A stretch of DNA of 27,625 nt from Syntrophomonas sp. UBA5314 (GCA_002410325.1 DHRK01000043.1:1524-29148); one strand, 5' to 3'. Shown: positions 8,456 through 16,833, counted from the first letter of the stretch. Made by a program: numbers and translations. The notes: generated by a model not told the origin, from the letters alone.

Positions 8456-8463
8456 AAAATAGC
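8441..8463 (+). other. Hairpin spanning the permease stop codon
   Basis: gctattttc (8441-8449) pairs perfectly with gaaaatagc (8455-8463). The loop tatta and first pairing base hold the stop codon. No T-tract follows. It may protect the 3' end or be chance in an A/T-rich stretch. Confidence 0.35.
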
Positions 8464-8468
8464 GCTGG

Positions 8469-8497
8469 TTAATATTAATAAATGTATGAAATATAAT
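8469..8497 (+). promoter_or_regulatory. Candidate promoter of the acyl-CoA synthetase gene
   Basis: A perfect -10 box TATAAT (8492-8497) lies 17 bases after a weak -35 (ttaata, 8469-8474). It precedes the strong hairpin at 8564-8594 and the synthetase start at 8659. The surrounding A/T-rich sequence lowers confidence. Confidence 0.4.
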
Positions 8498-8563
8498 GTA
8501 TTTTTTAAATTAACTTGTCCAGATCCAATATAGGCTAATTGCCCCTCCTCCTCTTTTCAAGTT

Positions 8564-8594
8564 CTCCGTGCAAGGTGCAATACCTTGCACGGAG
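8564..8594 (+). promoter_or_regulatory. Perfect 13-bp hairpin in the synthetase leader
   Basis: ctccgtgcaaggt (8564-8576) and accttgcacggag (8582-8594) are exact complements around the loop gcaat. No T-tract follows on either strand, so it is not a standard terminator. The 3' arm overlaps a ggaggt that resembles a ribosome binding site, but the nearest ATG (8616) is too far away and opens only a seven-codon frame. An operator, an RNA switch or a mobile-element scar are all possible. Confidence 0.5.
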
Positions 8595-8658
8595 GTAAAA
8601 ACAATATCCGTAACTATGAATTGGCGTGGGAAGAATTGAATATAAGAGGGTGAAACAC

Positions 8659-10164
8659 ATGAACATTTCAGACATAATATCAGGCAACGCCTCTATAAGC
8701 CCGAATGGCAAGGCCATTGTCCAGGGTGATAGCGGCAGAATAATAACTTGGCTGGAACTTGAAAAGATGGTGAATAAATTAGGAAATGCCTTAACTTTCC
8801 TGGGGGTAAAGAGAGGCGACGTTGTGGCAATCTATCTACCCAATTGTCCGGAGTTTATCATTACTTATTTTGCAGCGATGAAAATAGGCGCCATTGCCTT
8901 ACCCTTTAATATTATTTTCAAAACCGGGGAAATTTCTTATATAATGAATGATTCTGGAGCCAAGGTGATGGTGGGCGCATCACCAGAGCTTGAGCAGAAT
9001 GTTATTCAGGAAAGAGAGCAGTTCCCGGGTCTTGAAAAAATAGTAACGGTAGGAACCCCGTTAAAAGATGCTATTGACTTCAATTTGCTGCTTGCGGCAG
9101 CTTCTGAAAAGCTCGAACCAGCGGAATGTTCAGGCGATGATGTGATGTCTCTGGTTTATACCTCAGGCACTTCGGGGAAACCCAAAGGTGCGATGCTGAC
9201 TCATTGCAACCTGATGACAATGGCAACTTACAACATGCGAATTTTGCATATCAACGACCAGGATCTGGTTTATTCAGCTCCTCCGTTCTGCCACATTGCT
9301 CTTCTTATTGCGGTGCTCGGCCCCTTCTGCGCAGGTGCAGGGATAGTCATGCTGAGTCATTTCAACCCGGAAAAGGCCCTTGAGGTTATGTCAGCCTATA
9401 AAGCTACCCACGTTATCGGAGTCCCAACCATGTATATATATATGCTGAATTGCTTTGATAGCGAAAAACATGACTTGACGAATTTACGGTTGGCTTTTTC
9501 GGCTGGTGGACCCATGCCTCCACAGTATATTGAGGAGATAGAAGAGAAATTTGGCTTAAGCTTTTGTGAACAGTATGGACTTACCGAAACCACATCGATT
9601 GTTACCTATAATAGAATGGGTCACAGGAGGATTGGGTCGGTCGGAGTACCCGTTTGCGGAATCGCGGTCAAAGTTGTGGATATGGATGGAAACGATCTGG
9701 CTCCCCATCATGTTGGAGAAATCCTGGTAAAAGGCCCCGGCAATTGCAAAGGTTACTGGAAAACGCCCGAAGCTACAGAAAAAGCGTTCAGTGGAGAATG
9801 GTTTCGTACCGGGGATCTGGGGACATTTGATGAAGACGGCTACCTGTATATTGTCGACCGCTTGAAAGACATGATAGTATGCAGCGGTTACAATGTCTAC
9901 CCCAGAGAAGTGGAAGATATCATTTATGCGAATACCAAGGTATCTGAAGTAGCGGTTGTGGGTGCCGAAGATCCCATTCGTCAAGAAATACCGGTGGCTT
10001 ATGTGCGTTTAAAAGATGGCCAGGAGATGACCGAGCAGGAACTGATTGATTTTTGTTCTGCGAGAATGGCTTCTTACAAGGTGCCGCGCCGGATAATATT
10101 TGTTGATGAAATGCCTAAAGGACCGACCGGCAAAATATTAAAAAGAGAGTTACTGGCTGTTTAA
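8659..10164 (+). CDS. AMP-forming acyl-CoA synthetase (FadD/AMP-binding)
   Basis: It activates a carboxylic acid with ATP and CoA, via an acyl-adenylate, to acyl-CoA. From the ATG at 8659 it has 501 residues. Motifs in order are: P-loop-like LVYTSGTSGKPKGAMLTH, YGLTETTS (A5), WFRTGDLG with DGYLYIVDRLKDMI (A7/A8), and the C-terminal catalytic Lys in GPTGKILKREL. I chose 8659 over the GTG at 8626 because gagggtg sits just before it, and the GTG lacks a binding site. No membrane segments. It is the ATP-using alternative to the CoA-transferases in this window. Substrate length is unknown; the compact size fits short- to medium-chain or aromatic-acid ligases. Confidence 0.92.
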   Translation: MNISDIISGNASISPNGKAIVQGDSGRIITWLELEKMVNKLGNALTFLGVKRGDVVAIYLPNCPEFIITYFAAMKIGAIALPFNIIFKTGEISYIMNDSGAKVMVGASPELEQNVIQEREQFPGLEKIVTVGTPLKDAIDFNLLLAAASEKLEPAECSGDDVMSLVYTSGTSGKPKGAMLTHCNLMTMATYNMRILHINDQDLVYSAPPFCHIALLIAVLGPFCAGAGIVMLSHFNPEKALEVMSAYKATHVIGVPTMYIYMLNCFDSEKHDLTNLRLAFSAGGPMPPQYIEEIEEKFGLSFCEQYGLTETTSIVTYNRMGHRRIGSVGVPVCGIAVKVVDMDGNDLAPHHVGEILVKGPGNCKGYWKTPEATEKAFSGEWFRTGDLGTFDEDGYLYIVDRLKDMIVCSGYNVYPREVEDIIYANTKVSEVAVVGAEDPIRQEIPVAYVRLKDGQEMTEQELIDFCSARMASYKVPRRIIFVDEMPKGPTGKILKRELLAV

Positions 10165-10323
10165 ATAACAGTATCTGCAATGTCTCCTAAAACGTGCCTG
10201 GCGGATTTATTAAAATCCCGGGTATTGGATTGGGAGCTTTATTCTAAGTATGACCTTGGATATTAGTTATTCTTTTGATTACTTGTTCGGAGCGATTCAT
10301 CAATAAATGGGAGGTATTTACAT

Positions 10324-11472
10324 ATGATAACTACTGAGACACTGGAATTTTTCAAAGAAATGGCTCCTTTTCTTGTAAATTCAATACCCGGGGGCGCTAT
10401 TTTTGTAGCAGGGGATAGAGATAATATCATATGGAAGGTAGCTTCAGATAAGTTTGACATTCCGGATATAAGGGTGGGGAATCAACACCGGGTGGGAAGC
10501 GGTCCATACCGGGCTATGCAGGAGCAAAAAACCATCGAGGAGAAGATTCCCCGCTCCGTTTACGGCATGCGGCTGATTTCGAAAACGATGCCCGTCATGG
10601 ACGATGGAGCGGCGAGCGGGTTATTTTCAATTATAGTACCCCGCTTGCACCCGGTGGCAGCAGCTTTTGATGATTTCGCTCCGATCATAGTTAACATGTT
10701 CCCGGGCGGGGTATGCATATTTATGACCGACCTTCAGGTGTTTGCCCGAAAAGTGCCATCCTCCAAATTTGATATTCCTGATGTTCATGTGGGAGACAGA
10801 ATTCAGGAAGGCACTACAACCCATAAAGCAATTATTGACAAAAAGACTGTCATAGAAGAATTGGATACACGGCGCTATGGTGTTCCGGTAATGCTTATGT
10901 GCAATCCTATTTTTGACGAAGACGATGCCAACCAGGTGGTGGCCGTATTTGGTATGGCTATACCCAGGCAGAATGCCTTGGACCTTCGCCAAATGGCTAA
11001 CAGCCTCAATAGTGGGTTGGGTGAGATGTCGGCCGTGATACAGCAAATGGCTGCTTCGGCCATGGAAATAACAAGCAATGAACAGGAATTAAACAACAGC
11101 ATAGGCGATATTTTCGTAATGTCAGAACAAATCAATGATGTGCTATTATTAATCAAACAAATTGCTGATCAAACTAAAATGCTGGGGCTCAACGCATCGA
11201 TAGAAGCAGCTCATGCCGGTGAGGCGGGACGGGGTTTCGGAGTAGTTGCTGAAGAAATAAGAAAATTATCCGATGAATCTAAAAATACGGTTTCAAGAAT
11301 ACAGGAGTTTACCCATAACATTAAAAAGAAAGTCGGTGAAACTCAAAAAAATAGTGAGACAACCCTGCATTCAATTCAGGAGCAGGCTGCTGCTTCTCAG
11401 GAACTGACCGCCAGTGTTGAAGAATTGAACAGTATGTCCACTCAGCTGGAACGGATTGCCCTCGAAATATGA
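10324..11472 (+). CDS. Soluble methyl-accepting chemoreceptor with duplicated sensor domain
   Basis: A 382-residue protein without membrane segments or signal peptide. The N-terminal half is two copies of one roughly 100-residue sensor module (about 9-107 and 115-217). Shared landmarks are FLVNSIPGG/IIVNMFPGG, SDKFDIPDIRVG/SSKFDIPDVHVG, and a later YG followed by a P-D segment. The C-terminal half is a short MCP signalling coiled coil with the conserved tip QIADQTKMLGLNASIEAAHAGEAGRGF... (about 279-305). Such cytosolic sensors relay intracellular signals to CheA/CheW, which are not in the window. ATG after gggaggt. It lies between the acyl-CoA synthetase and a sigma-54 activator, so an intracellular metabolite such as an acyl-CoA or fatty acid could be the cue; that is inference. 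Confidence 0.85.
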   Translation: MITTETLEFFKEMAPFLVNSIPGGAIFVAGDRDNIIWKVASDKFDIPDIRVGNQHRVGSGPYRAMQEQKTIEEKIPRSVYGMRLISKTMPVMDDGAASGLFSIIVPRLHPVAAAFDDFAPIIVNMFPGGVCIFMTDLQVFARKVPSSKFDIPDVHVGDRIQEGTTTHKAIIDKKTVIEELDTRRYGVPVMLMCNPIFDEDDANQVVAVFGMAIPRQNALDLRQMANSLNSGLGEMSAVIQQMAASAMEITSNEQELNNSIGDIFVMSEQINDVLLLIKQIADQTKMLGLNASIEAAHAGEAGRGFGVVAEEIRKLSDESKNTVSRIQEFTHNIKKKVGETQKNSETTLHSIQEQAAASQELTASVEELNSMSTQLERIALEI

Positions 11473-11527
11473 TTTAGGATGGGATTTAACAACGTTTGCA
11501 TGGGTATCATGATTGAAGGTGAAAAAG

Positions 11528-12973
11528 ATGAATAATCTGAAAAAATACAGATATGAACTGATCAATGGATATTACGATTATTTTAAACAATACGCTCTTG
11601 AAGATCCCAACCATGCAATAATTATCCTGGATAGAGTTGGCCGGATTATCTATTTCAATAATACCTTTCTAAGGCACCAAGGACTTAAAAGAGAGGATGT
11701 CGAAGGAAGGTTCATCGAGGACGTATATGTAGACGGAAGAATGCGGGTGGTATTAAAAAGCGGCGTTCCGGAAAAAGGTTATGTTTTCAAAGTTAACGGC
11801 CGATATTTTATGGCTACAAGTTATCCCATATACAAAGACGGCAATCTTATCGGGGTTATAGGACGAAGTATATTCCTGGACATAGATGATGCTTTTAGTT
11901 TTGTCAAAGTTGTGACGGAACTTGAAGAACAAATGAAATCCGCCCAAAAAATCCTGGACGATAATATGTCATTTGGATTTGAGCGTTTGATAGGGCATAA
12001 TAACGAATTTTTAAAATTGAAGACATTAGCCGGTGCAATTGCCAATACGGATAGCACCATTTTAATCACTGGTGAAAGTGGCACTGGAAAAGACATGTTT
12101 GCCAAAGCTATCCATTTTTACAGCAAAAGGAAGATGAATAATTTTATCCGGATTAATTGTGCGGCTATACCGGAACAGTTATTGGAGTCTGAATTGTTTG
12201 GCTATAATGAAGGCACTTTTACGGGAGCACGCAAGGGAGGCAAAAAAGGAAAATTTGAGCTGGCCGATAAAGGAACGATTTTCCTCGACGAAATAGGCGA
12301 AATGCCGCTGCAAATGCAATCAAAGCTCCTGGTCGTGCTGCAGGAAAAGGAAATTGAGCCTTTGGGTAGTGAGCTCGATCATCCTAAGAAAATTGATGTG
12401 AGGATGATTGCAGCCACCAATCAGGATTTATTGAAGAAAATTGCGGAAGGCTCTTTCCGGCAGGATCTTTATTTCAGGCTTAATGTAATCCGCCTGGAGC
12501 TTCCTTCCCTCAGGGACCGGAAGGATGACTTAGAACTGCTGGTGAAGGTATTCCTTAAGAGAATAAACAAAAGATTGGATGCAACGGTGAACACCATTGA
12601 ACCTATGGCTATGAAGCTTATTTATGACTATGATTGGCCGGGTAATGTCAGGGAGCTTGAAAACTTTATTGAAAAGGCTATAATAATGGCAAGCCTGGAG
12701 GAGCAAACATCGATTCAAGCTGAACATATTGTTGAACTGCTTAACATGCCTAATATAATGCCTACCGCCCTTCCGGAAACGGAAATGCCTGAAATTTCGT
12801 CTTCTCATCAACTTCCAACCTTGAAGAATTACATGAATCTGTGTGAAAGGAAGCTTATTGCGGAAGTTCTACAGAAGGTTAAAGGGGATAAAAATGCTGC
12901 GGCCAGGATTCTTGATATACATATTTCGGCGCTTTATAAAAAGATCAACAAGTACGAGTTGGATAAACAGTAA
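11528..12973 (+). CDS. Sigma-54-dependent PAS/AAA+/Fis transcriptional activator
   Basis: An enhancer-binding protein, 481 residues from the ATG at 11528, which has gaaggtg upstream (a TTG 15 bases earlier is less likely). N-terminal PAS sensor (about 25-118: AIIILDRVGRIIYFNN...). AAA+ domain with Walker A GESGTGK (182-188), the sigma-54 contact loop in the variant form GTFTGA (229-234) instead of GAFTGA, and Walker B FLDE (252-255). A C-terminal Fis-type helix-turn-helix is in the last 40 residues (KNAAARILDIHISALYKKI). There is no receiver domain, so the signal is probably sensed directly by PAS. It follows the chemoreceptor by 55 bases, probably in one transcript. Likely targets are the sigma-54 promoters at 675 and 16834; this is inferred. 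Confidence 0.93.
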   Translation: MNNLKKYRYELINGYYDYFKQYALEDPNHAIIILDRVGRIIYFNNTFLRHQGLKREDVEGRFIEDVYVDGRMRVVLKSGVPEKGYVFKVNGRYFMATSYPIYKDGNLIGVIGRSIFLDIDDAFSFVKVVTELEEQMKSAQKILDDNMSFGFERLIGHNNEFLKLKTLAGAIANTDSTILITGESGTGKDMFAKAIHFYSKRKMNNFIRINCAAIPEQLLESELFGYNEGTFTGARKGGKKGKFELADKGTIFLDEIGEMPLQMQSKLLVVLQEKEIEPLGSELDHPKKIDVRMIAATNQDLLKKIAEGSFRQDLYFRLNVIRLELPSLRDRKDDLELLVKVFLKRINKRLDATVNTIEPMAMKLIYDYDWPGNVRELENFIEKAIIMASLEEQTSIQAEHIVELLNMPNIMPTALPETEMPEISSSHQLPTLKNYMNLCERKLIAEVLQKVKGDKNAAARILDIHISALYKKINKYELDKQ

Positions 12974-13072
12974 AATCCGTTCATCATTGGCGCATTCGGC
13001 AAGATTAAGGACTACAGAGAAAGGGCCAAAGTATTCTTAAATATAGATGCAAATTTTAGCGGTGAGTCGCAC

Positions 13073-13088
13073 TGGCATTTACGGTGCT
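13073..13088 (+). promoter_or_regulatory. Partial sigma-54-like site
   Basis: TGGCATTTACGGTGCT keeps the GG-N10-GC spacing but has GTGC instead of TTGC at -12. It lies 430 bases before the next gene, so it is a weak candidate that could equally be chance. Confidence 0.25.
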
Positions 13089-13253
13089 TGGACATTATTG
13101 AAGATAAAAACAGCTCTCAAAGCCTGCATACATATTGCTACGATATTTTGCTACCACAAGCCGCAATTTTCTTGCAGTTGTTTTCCGCTTAGCAGATATT
13201 CTTTCATATAATAATATGATGCTTCCGGGTATCTTACGGCTTATCCGGCTGGT

Positions 13254-13281
13254 TTAAGACATACCCCCTCATTAATACAAT
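13254..13281 (+). promoter_or_regulatory. Weak sigma-A-like promoter candidate
   Basis: TTAAGA and TACAAT are 16 bases apart in an A/T-rich stretch, about 235 bases before the crotonase-family gene. The match is four and five out of six. Confidence 0.25.
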
Positions 13282-13445
13282 ATTAGTATAAACCAAGCAA
13301 AACTCGCTCTTACATTGCAAGAAGCCGTTTTATCAGCCCCGGGAGCATATAATGATTGAACGGACCGCTGTATCCGAGCTAAAGATTCTTACGAAAAGCA
13401 AGGTTGATTTTTGCCATTCCCTGCGAAGTCGGACCGGGCTATTAA

Positions 13446-13458
13446 TTATGTAACATAA
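13446..13458. promoter_or_regulatory. Inverted repeat, possible operator
   Basis: ttatgt and acataa are exact complements around one A. The site is about 60 bases upstream of the crotonase-family start, a usual place for a repressor or activator site. The binding protein is unknown. Confidence 0.3.
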
Positions 13459-13518
13459 AAGGTCGGGGATTGAGGGAATTGCAAGAACAATTTTAGCAAT
13501 GAGGAGGAGGTATCGCTT

Positions 13519-14292
13519 ATGCAGCATCTGTTGTTTACCCAAAACGAGGGTATCGGGGTGGTAACCTTAAACCGGCCCCAGGCTTTAAACGCAACCAATA
13601 TGGAATTGTTTGCGGAGTTGGAAGAATGTCAAACGCGGATTGAAAAGGACCGCTCCATTCGCGCCGTAGTCATCAACGCCAGTGGTGAGCACTTTACGGT
13701 TGGAGTTGACCTGCACATGCTGAAGCAGATTGATTCCCAGTTCATTTTAGACAGTTTAAGCTGGCTGCAGCGCCTTTACAGCCGTTGGCAGGAGATGCCC
13801 GTCCCGGTAATTGCCGCCGTTCAAGGACTTTGCTACGGCTCGGGAGTGGAGCTCATTTTAGGGTGTGATATGAGGGTTGCTTCCGAGGATGCCAGGTTCG
13901 CCATTCCCGAGGTTCGTTTCGGGCTTTCCCCCGATATGGGCGGTACCGTTCGCCTGACCAAACTGGTTGGCATCGGGCAGGCCAAACGATTGATCCTGGG
14001 ATGTGAGGAAATTGATGCGGCGGAAGCCCTGCGCATAGGATTGATTGAGGTTATGGTTCTGAGATGCCAGCTGATGGAGCGAGCTATGAAAATAGCCGAG
14101 AAAATGGCTGTATTGCCCCCGGCGGCCATCCGTTTCGCTAAAAAGGGCATCAACCTGGCTGCTGAAAGCAGCGTAATGGCCGGGCTTCTTTTTGAACAGG
14201 CCCAGTCCACTTTTTGCTGTGGAACAGAAGATTTTAACGAAGCGATTAACGCTTTCCTGGAGAAACGCAAACCAGTATTCAAGGGCCTTTAG
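13519..14292 (+). CDS. Enoyl-CoA hydratase/isomerase family; dienoyl-CoA isomerase-like
   Basis: A crotonase-fold protein of 257 residues. It keeps both hydratase glutamates (Glu111 in GSGVELILGCD, Glu131 in IPEVRFG) and adds Asp139 in LSPDMGGTVRL. This matches the three acidic positions of delta3,5-delta2,4-dienoyl-CoA isomerase (GVDL, KEVDVG, AADVGTLQRL in the mammalian enzyme, from memory). The segment FTVGVDL (59-65) also resembles the isomerase FTSGIDL. A role with unsaturated acyl-CoA is therefore plausible, but ordinary hydratase activity is not excluded. Start: ATG after gaggaggaggt. It stands alone with a T-rich terminator just after it, separate from both beta-oxidation operons. Confidence 0.85.
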   Translation: MQHLLFTQNEGIGVVTLNRPQALNATNMELFAELEECQTRIEKDRSIRAVVINASGEHFTVGVDLHMLKQIDSQFILDSLSWLQRLYSRWQEMPVPVIAAVQGLCYGSGVELILGCDMRVASEDARFAIPEVRFGLSPDMGGTVRLTKLVGIGQAKRLILGCEEIDAAEALRIGLIEVMVLRCQLMERAMKIAEKMAVLPPAAIRFAKKGINLAAESSVMAGLLFEQAQSTFCCGTEDFNEAINAFLEKRKPVFKGL

Positions 14293-14351
14293 GAGAATAC
14301 AGCCAGCAAAGACCCAATAAGAAAGGGTCACCTGCTTACTCCGGTATTTAC

Positions 14352-14374
14352 GGGGCGTTCATCGCCCCTTTTTT
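14352..14374 (+). terminator. Rho-independent terminator of the crotonase-family gene
   Basis: ggggcg (14352-14357) pairs with cgcccc (14363-14368) around ttcat, followed by six T. A typical intrinsic terminator 60 bases after the stop. A weaker gaccc/gggtc hairpin (14311-14329) lies before it and may serve the convergent antiporter transcript on the other strand. Confidence 0.85.
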
Positions 14375-14428
14375 GCGATATGATCAGCCGTCCCCTAACT
14401 CATTCAGCGGGAGCCTTCTTGAGCCGAC

Positions 14429-16429
14429 TCAGTCCTCTTTATCCGGATCTTCAAATACCCAGGAAACGGCGGTGATGAGGTCGGGCGTTCCCAGCAATAC
14501 GGCCTGGTCCTCGGCTTCCAGCCGTTCATCCCCGCCCGGATTGACAATGGTTTCGGTACCGCGTTGAATAAGTAAAATCGATACCCCGTGGTTGCTTCTC
14601 AGATCAATTTCCTTCAGGGTCTTGCCGGCTGCCGGAGAGTCGCCGTCTACCCGGATAGTGATCATTTCCGCGTCGTGATAGTGGAGCTTGATATCCTGCA
14701 GGCTGGGTGATTTTTTGGACAGGCTGCGCAGCATCTCATAGCCATCGGCTCTGATTTCGGTAATAAATCTTTCGATATCCACCTTGGGAACCATGTATTT
14801 CTTGAGCACCAGAGTAAATATTTCTACCGAGGTCTCGAACTCTTCAGGAATGACCTCGTTGGCGCCTACCGCGTACAGGGTTTGAATTTCCTGAATATAG
14901 CGGGTGCGAACAATAATATGGACGCCCGGATAGATTTTGTGAATCAGATCGGTTACCCTGATGGTGGCGGCCGGATCGGAAATCGCCACCACTACAACCC
15001 GGGCCTGGCCCAGATTGACCTGCTCAAGCACTTCCCGGTGAGTGGCGTCCCCAAAGAATATGGGCTCATCATCTTGCCGCTCTTTTCTGACGATATCAGG
15101 ATTCATCTCTATGACCAGGTAGGGTATTCCGGATGCGGAAGCCGCCCGGGCCAGATTCTTGCCGTTTATCCCGAAGCCGATGATCACCAGATGATCATTT
15201 AATGGTTCCACTTCCGCTTCTTGCGCATCTTTTATGCCGGTTTTCAACCGGGCGGGCAGAGGCAGCTTTTGCATGGCCCGGGCGACCCGGGGCGCGAAGG
15301 TAATGCTGAAGGGGGTGATGGCCATGGTGAGAACCGAGACGATGATGAACAACTGGTAAAAGTGATCGCTCAGTAGCTGATATTGCAGTCCGACCCGGGA
15401 GAGAATAAATGAAAATTCACCCACCTGGCTCAAGGCAAGCCCGGCCAAAACCGCCGTGCGCAGCGGAAAGCCCAGGGCTATTACCACCAGCCCGGCCAGG
15501 AGAGCCTTAGCGATCAGAACCCCCAGGGCGGCTCCGGTGAAGGCAAATGGGTTGTGCAAAAAAGTTCCCATGTTAAAGAGCATGCCGACGGAAACAAAGA
15601 AGATGCTGGTGAAGACGTCGCGAAAAGGAAGAATATTGCCCAGGGCCTGGTGGCTGTATTCCGATTCGGATATGATCAGCCCGGCCAGAAAGGCTCCCAG
15701 GGAAAGAGAGAGCCCGATGCTGGAGGTCAGCCAGGCGACCGCCAGCCCCATGGTTATAATGCTTATCAGGAATAGTTCCCGGTTTTGCTGGCGGGCGATT
15801 TTATACAACAGGTAGGGGGCTACCCAGCGGGCGCTGACGAACAAAAAGCCCAGTACCAGAACGACTTTGGCTAACAAAACCCAGATCGGTTCGGCGGCCG
15901 TTCCGCCGGTTTTGGCCAGGATAGGGGCTAAAAGAATCATGGGAATAATGACGATATCCTGAAAGATCAGAACTCCCAGGGTGTTGCGGCCATAGGGCGT
16001 ATCTATTTCAGAGCGGTCTTGAAGCAGTTTTAATACGATGGCGGTGCTGCTGAGCGATACCAGGAATCCGATAAACACGCCTATTTGCCAGGTGTGCCCC
16101 GTTTTTATAATGATAAACATGGTCGCCAGGGTGGTAAACAGTACCTGCAGGGCGCCTCCCACAAAAACGCTTTTCCTTATTTGCACGAGCTGCTGCAAAG
16201 AGAACTCCATGCCGATGGTAAAGAGCAGCAGAATAATCCCCAGTTCGGCCAGGGAGTCAACGGTGGCCACGTCATTAACCAGGGCCAGACCATGAGGCCC
16301 TGCCAATACACCGGTTATCAAAAGTCCCACCACGCTGGGAATTCTCAGTTTTTGGCATACATATATGACGGCGATGGCCAGACCAAATATGAGCACAATA
16401 TCATTGAGCAAATGTAATTCCAATGGCAT
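14429..16429 (-). CDS. CPA2-family cation:proton antiporter, KefB/YbaL-like
   Basis: A membrane antiporter exchanging K+ (or Na+) for H+. The 666 residues begin with about 12 membrane segments (1-385) that include the family landmarks GVLAGPHGL, ELGIILLLFTIGMEF, LSSTAIVLKLLQD and IFQDIVIIPMILL. A Rossmann RCK/TrkA-N domain follows (about 403-520; HLVIIGFGINGKNLA, then FGDATHREVL), and then a TrkA-C domain (about 575-660). Both nucleotide-sensing domains are present, so activity is probably gated by NAD(H), c-di-AMP or a similar ligand. The ATG on the minus strand follows gaagggag. It is convergent with the crotonase-family gene and divergent from the CoA-transferase operon. Probable role: potassium/pH homeostasis, together with kimA-kdpDE at the end of the window. 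Confidence 0.9.
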   Translation of the reverse strand: MPLELHLLNDIVLIFGLAIAVIYVCQKLRIPSVVGLLITGVLAGPHGLALVNDVATVDSLAELGIILLLFTIGMEFSLQQLVQIRKSVFVGGALQVLFTTLATMFIIIKTGHTWQIGVFIGFLVSLSSTAIVLKLLQDRSEIDTPYGRNTLGVLIFQDIVIIPMILLAPILAKTGGTAAEPIWVLLAKVVLVLGFLFVSARWVAPYLLYKIARQQNRELFLISIITMGLAVAWLTSSIGLSLSLGAFLAGLIISESEYSHQALGNILPFRDVFTSIFFVSVGMLFNMGTFLHNPFAFTGAALGVLIAKALLAGLVVIALGFPLRTAVLAGLALSQVGEFSFILSRVGLQYQLLSDHFYQLFIIVSVLTMAITPFSITFAPRVARAMQKLPLPARLKTGIKDAQEAEVEPLNDHLVIIGFGINGKNLARAASASGIPYLVIEMNPDIVRKERQDDEPIFFGDATHREVLEQVNLGQARVVVVAISDPAATIRVTDLIHKIYPGVHIIVRTRYIQEIQTLYAVGANEVIPEEFETSVEIFTLVLKKYMVPKVDIERFITEIRADGYEMLRSLSKKSPSLQDIKLHYHDAEMITIRVDGDSPAAGKTLKEIDLRSNHGVSILLIQRGTETIVNPGGDERLEAEDQAVLLGTPDLITAVSWVFEDPDKED

Positions 16430-16668
16430 ACTCCCTTCATAATTAAAGACGTGAAAAAAAAAGTAACCCCGCTAGAGGACTACCCCCAAATAGTCAAATT
16501 GCTCACCAACATTTAACCGGAGCCGGCAGTCCAGCGGCCGAAAATGGACATGTGAAATGCTACTATAAATATAGGATATCACATATATGGCCGGTTTGAA
16601 CACCGTTCGGCATAGTAAAATGCTTGATTCAGGCCATTATAGGGTGTTTGCAAAACCAGAAAACCAGC

Positions 16669-16709
16669 AAAAAATAGAGGCTCCTCGCTCAGGAGGCTTT
16701 ATTTTTTAT
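16669..16709. terminator. Bidirectional terminator-like hairpin in a divergent region
   Basis: agGctcct (16678-16685) pairs with aggaggct (16691-16698) with one G-G mismatch. It is flanked by aaaaaata on the left and ttattttttat on the right, so both strands end in a T-tract. Its place between two divergent genes is unusual, since neither gene needs termination there. Confidence 0.55.
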
Positions 16710-16731
16710 GTCCATTCCTTGCACAGCTTTT

Positions 16732-16745
16732 TGCAATTTATTGCA
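16732..16745. promoter_or_regulatory. Possible activator binding site (UAS)
   Basis: tgcaat and attgca are exact complements around tt. The site lies about 90-105 bases upstream of the -24 element, the normal range for an enhancer-binding protein. A further ttgca at 16719 is 12 bases before. The link to a specific activator is inferred. Confidence 0.4.
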
Positions 16746-16833
16746 TAAATCAGGTTAAAATTTATCATCCTGGGAAGTGCTTCAAAAGCCGATGGAAGCG
16801 GTATATGGCACCCACAGGTAAGCCTGCCTGGAG

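Larger units (their letters stand above)
12974..13518 (+). other. 545-bp intergenic region
   Basis: No clear gene. The first 72 codons (12974-13189) stay open in the same frame as the activator upstream, after its stop, and end at tag 13190-13192; they lack a start codon. Other items are a partial sigma-54-like site (13073-13088), a weak TTAAGA-16-TACAAT promoter (13254-13281), and a perfect inverted repeat ttatgt-a-acataa (13446-13458) about 60 bases before the next gene. I see no terminator with a T-tract after the activator. Confidence 0.6.

Noticed and set aside
8626..8658. GTG start adding 11 residues to the acyl-CoA synthetase
   Set aside because: No binding site before it; the ATG at 8659 has gagggtg at proper spacing.
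8535..8717. 60-codon frame on the minus strand before the synthetase
   Set aside because: Covers the perfect hairpin and the synthetase start; no recognisable features.
13226..13241. GG-N10-GC spacing like a sigma-54 promoter
   Set aside because: The surrounding TGGC and TTGC bases are missing, so the spacing alone is chance.
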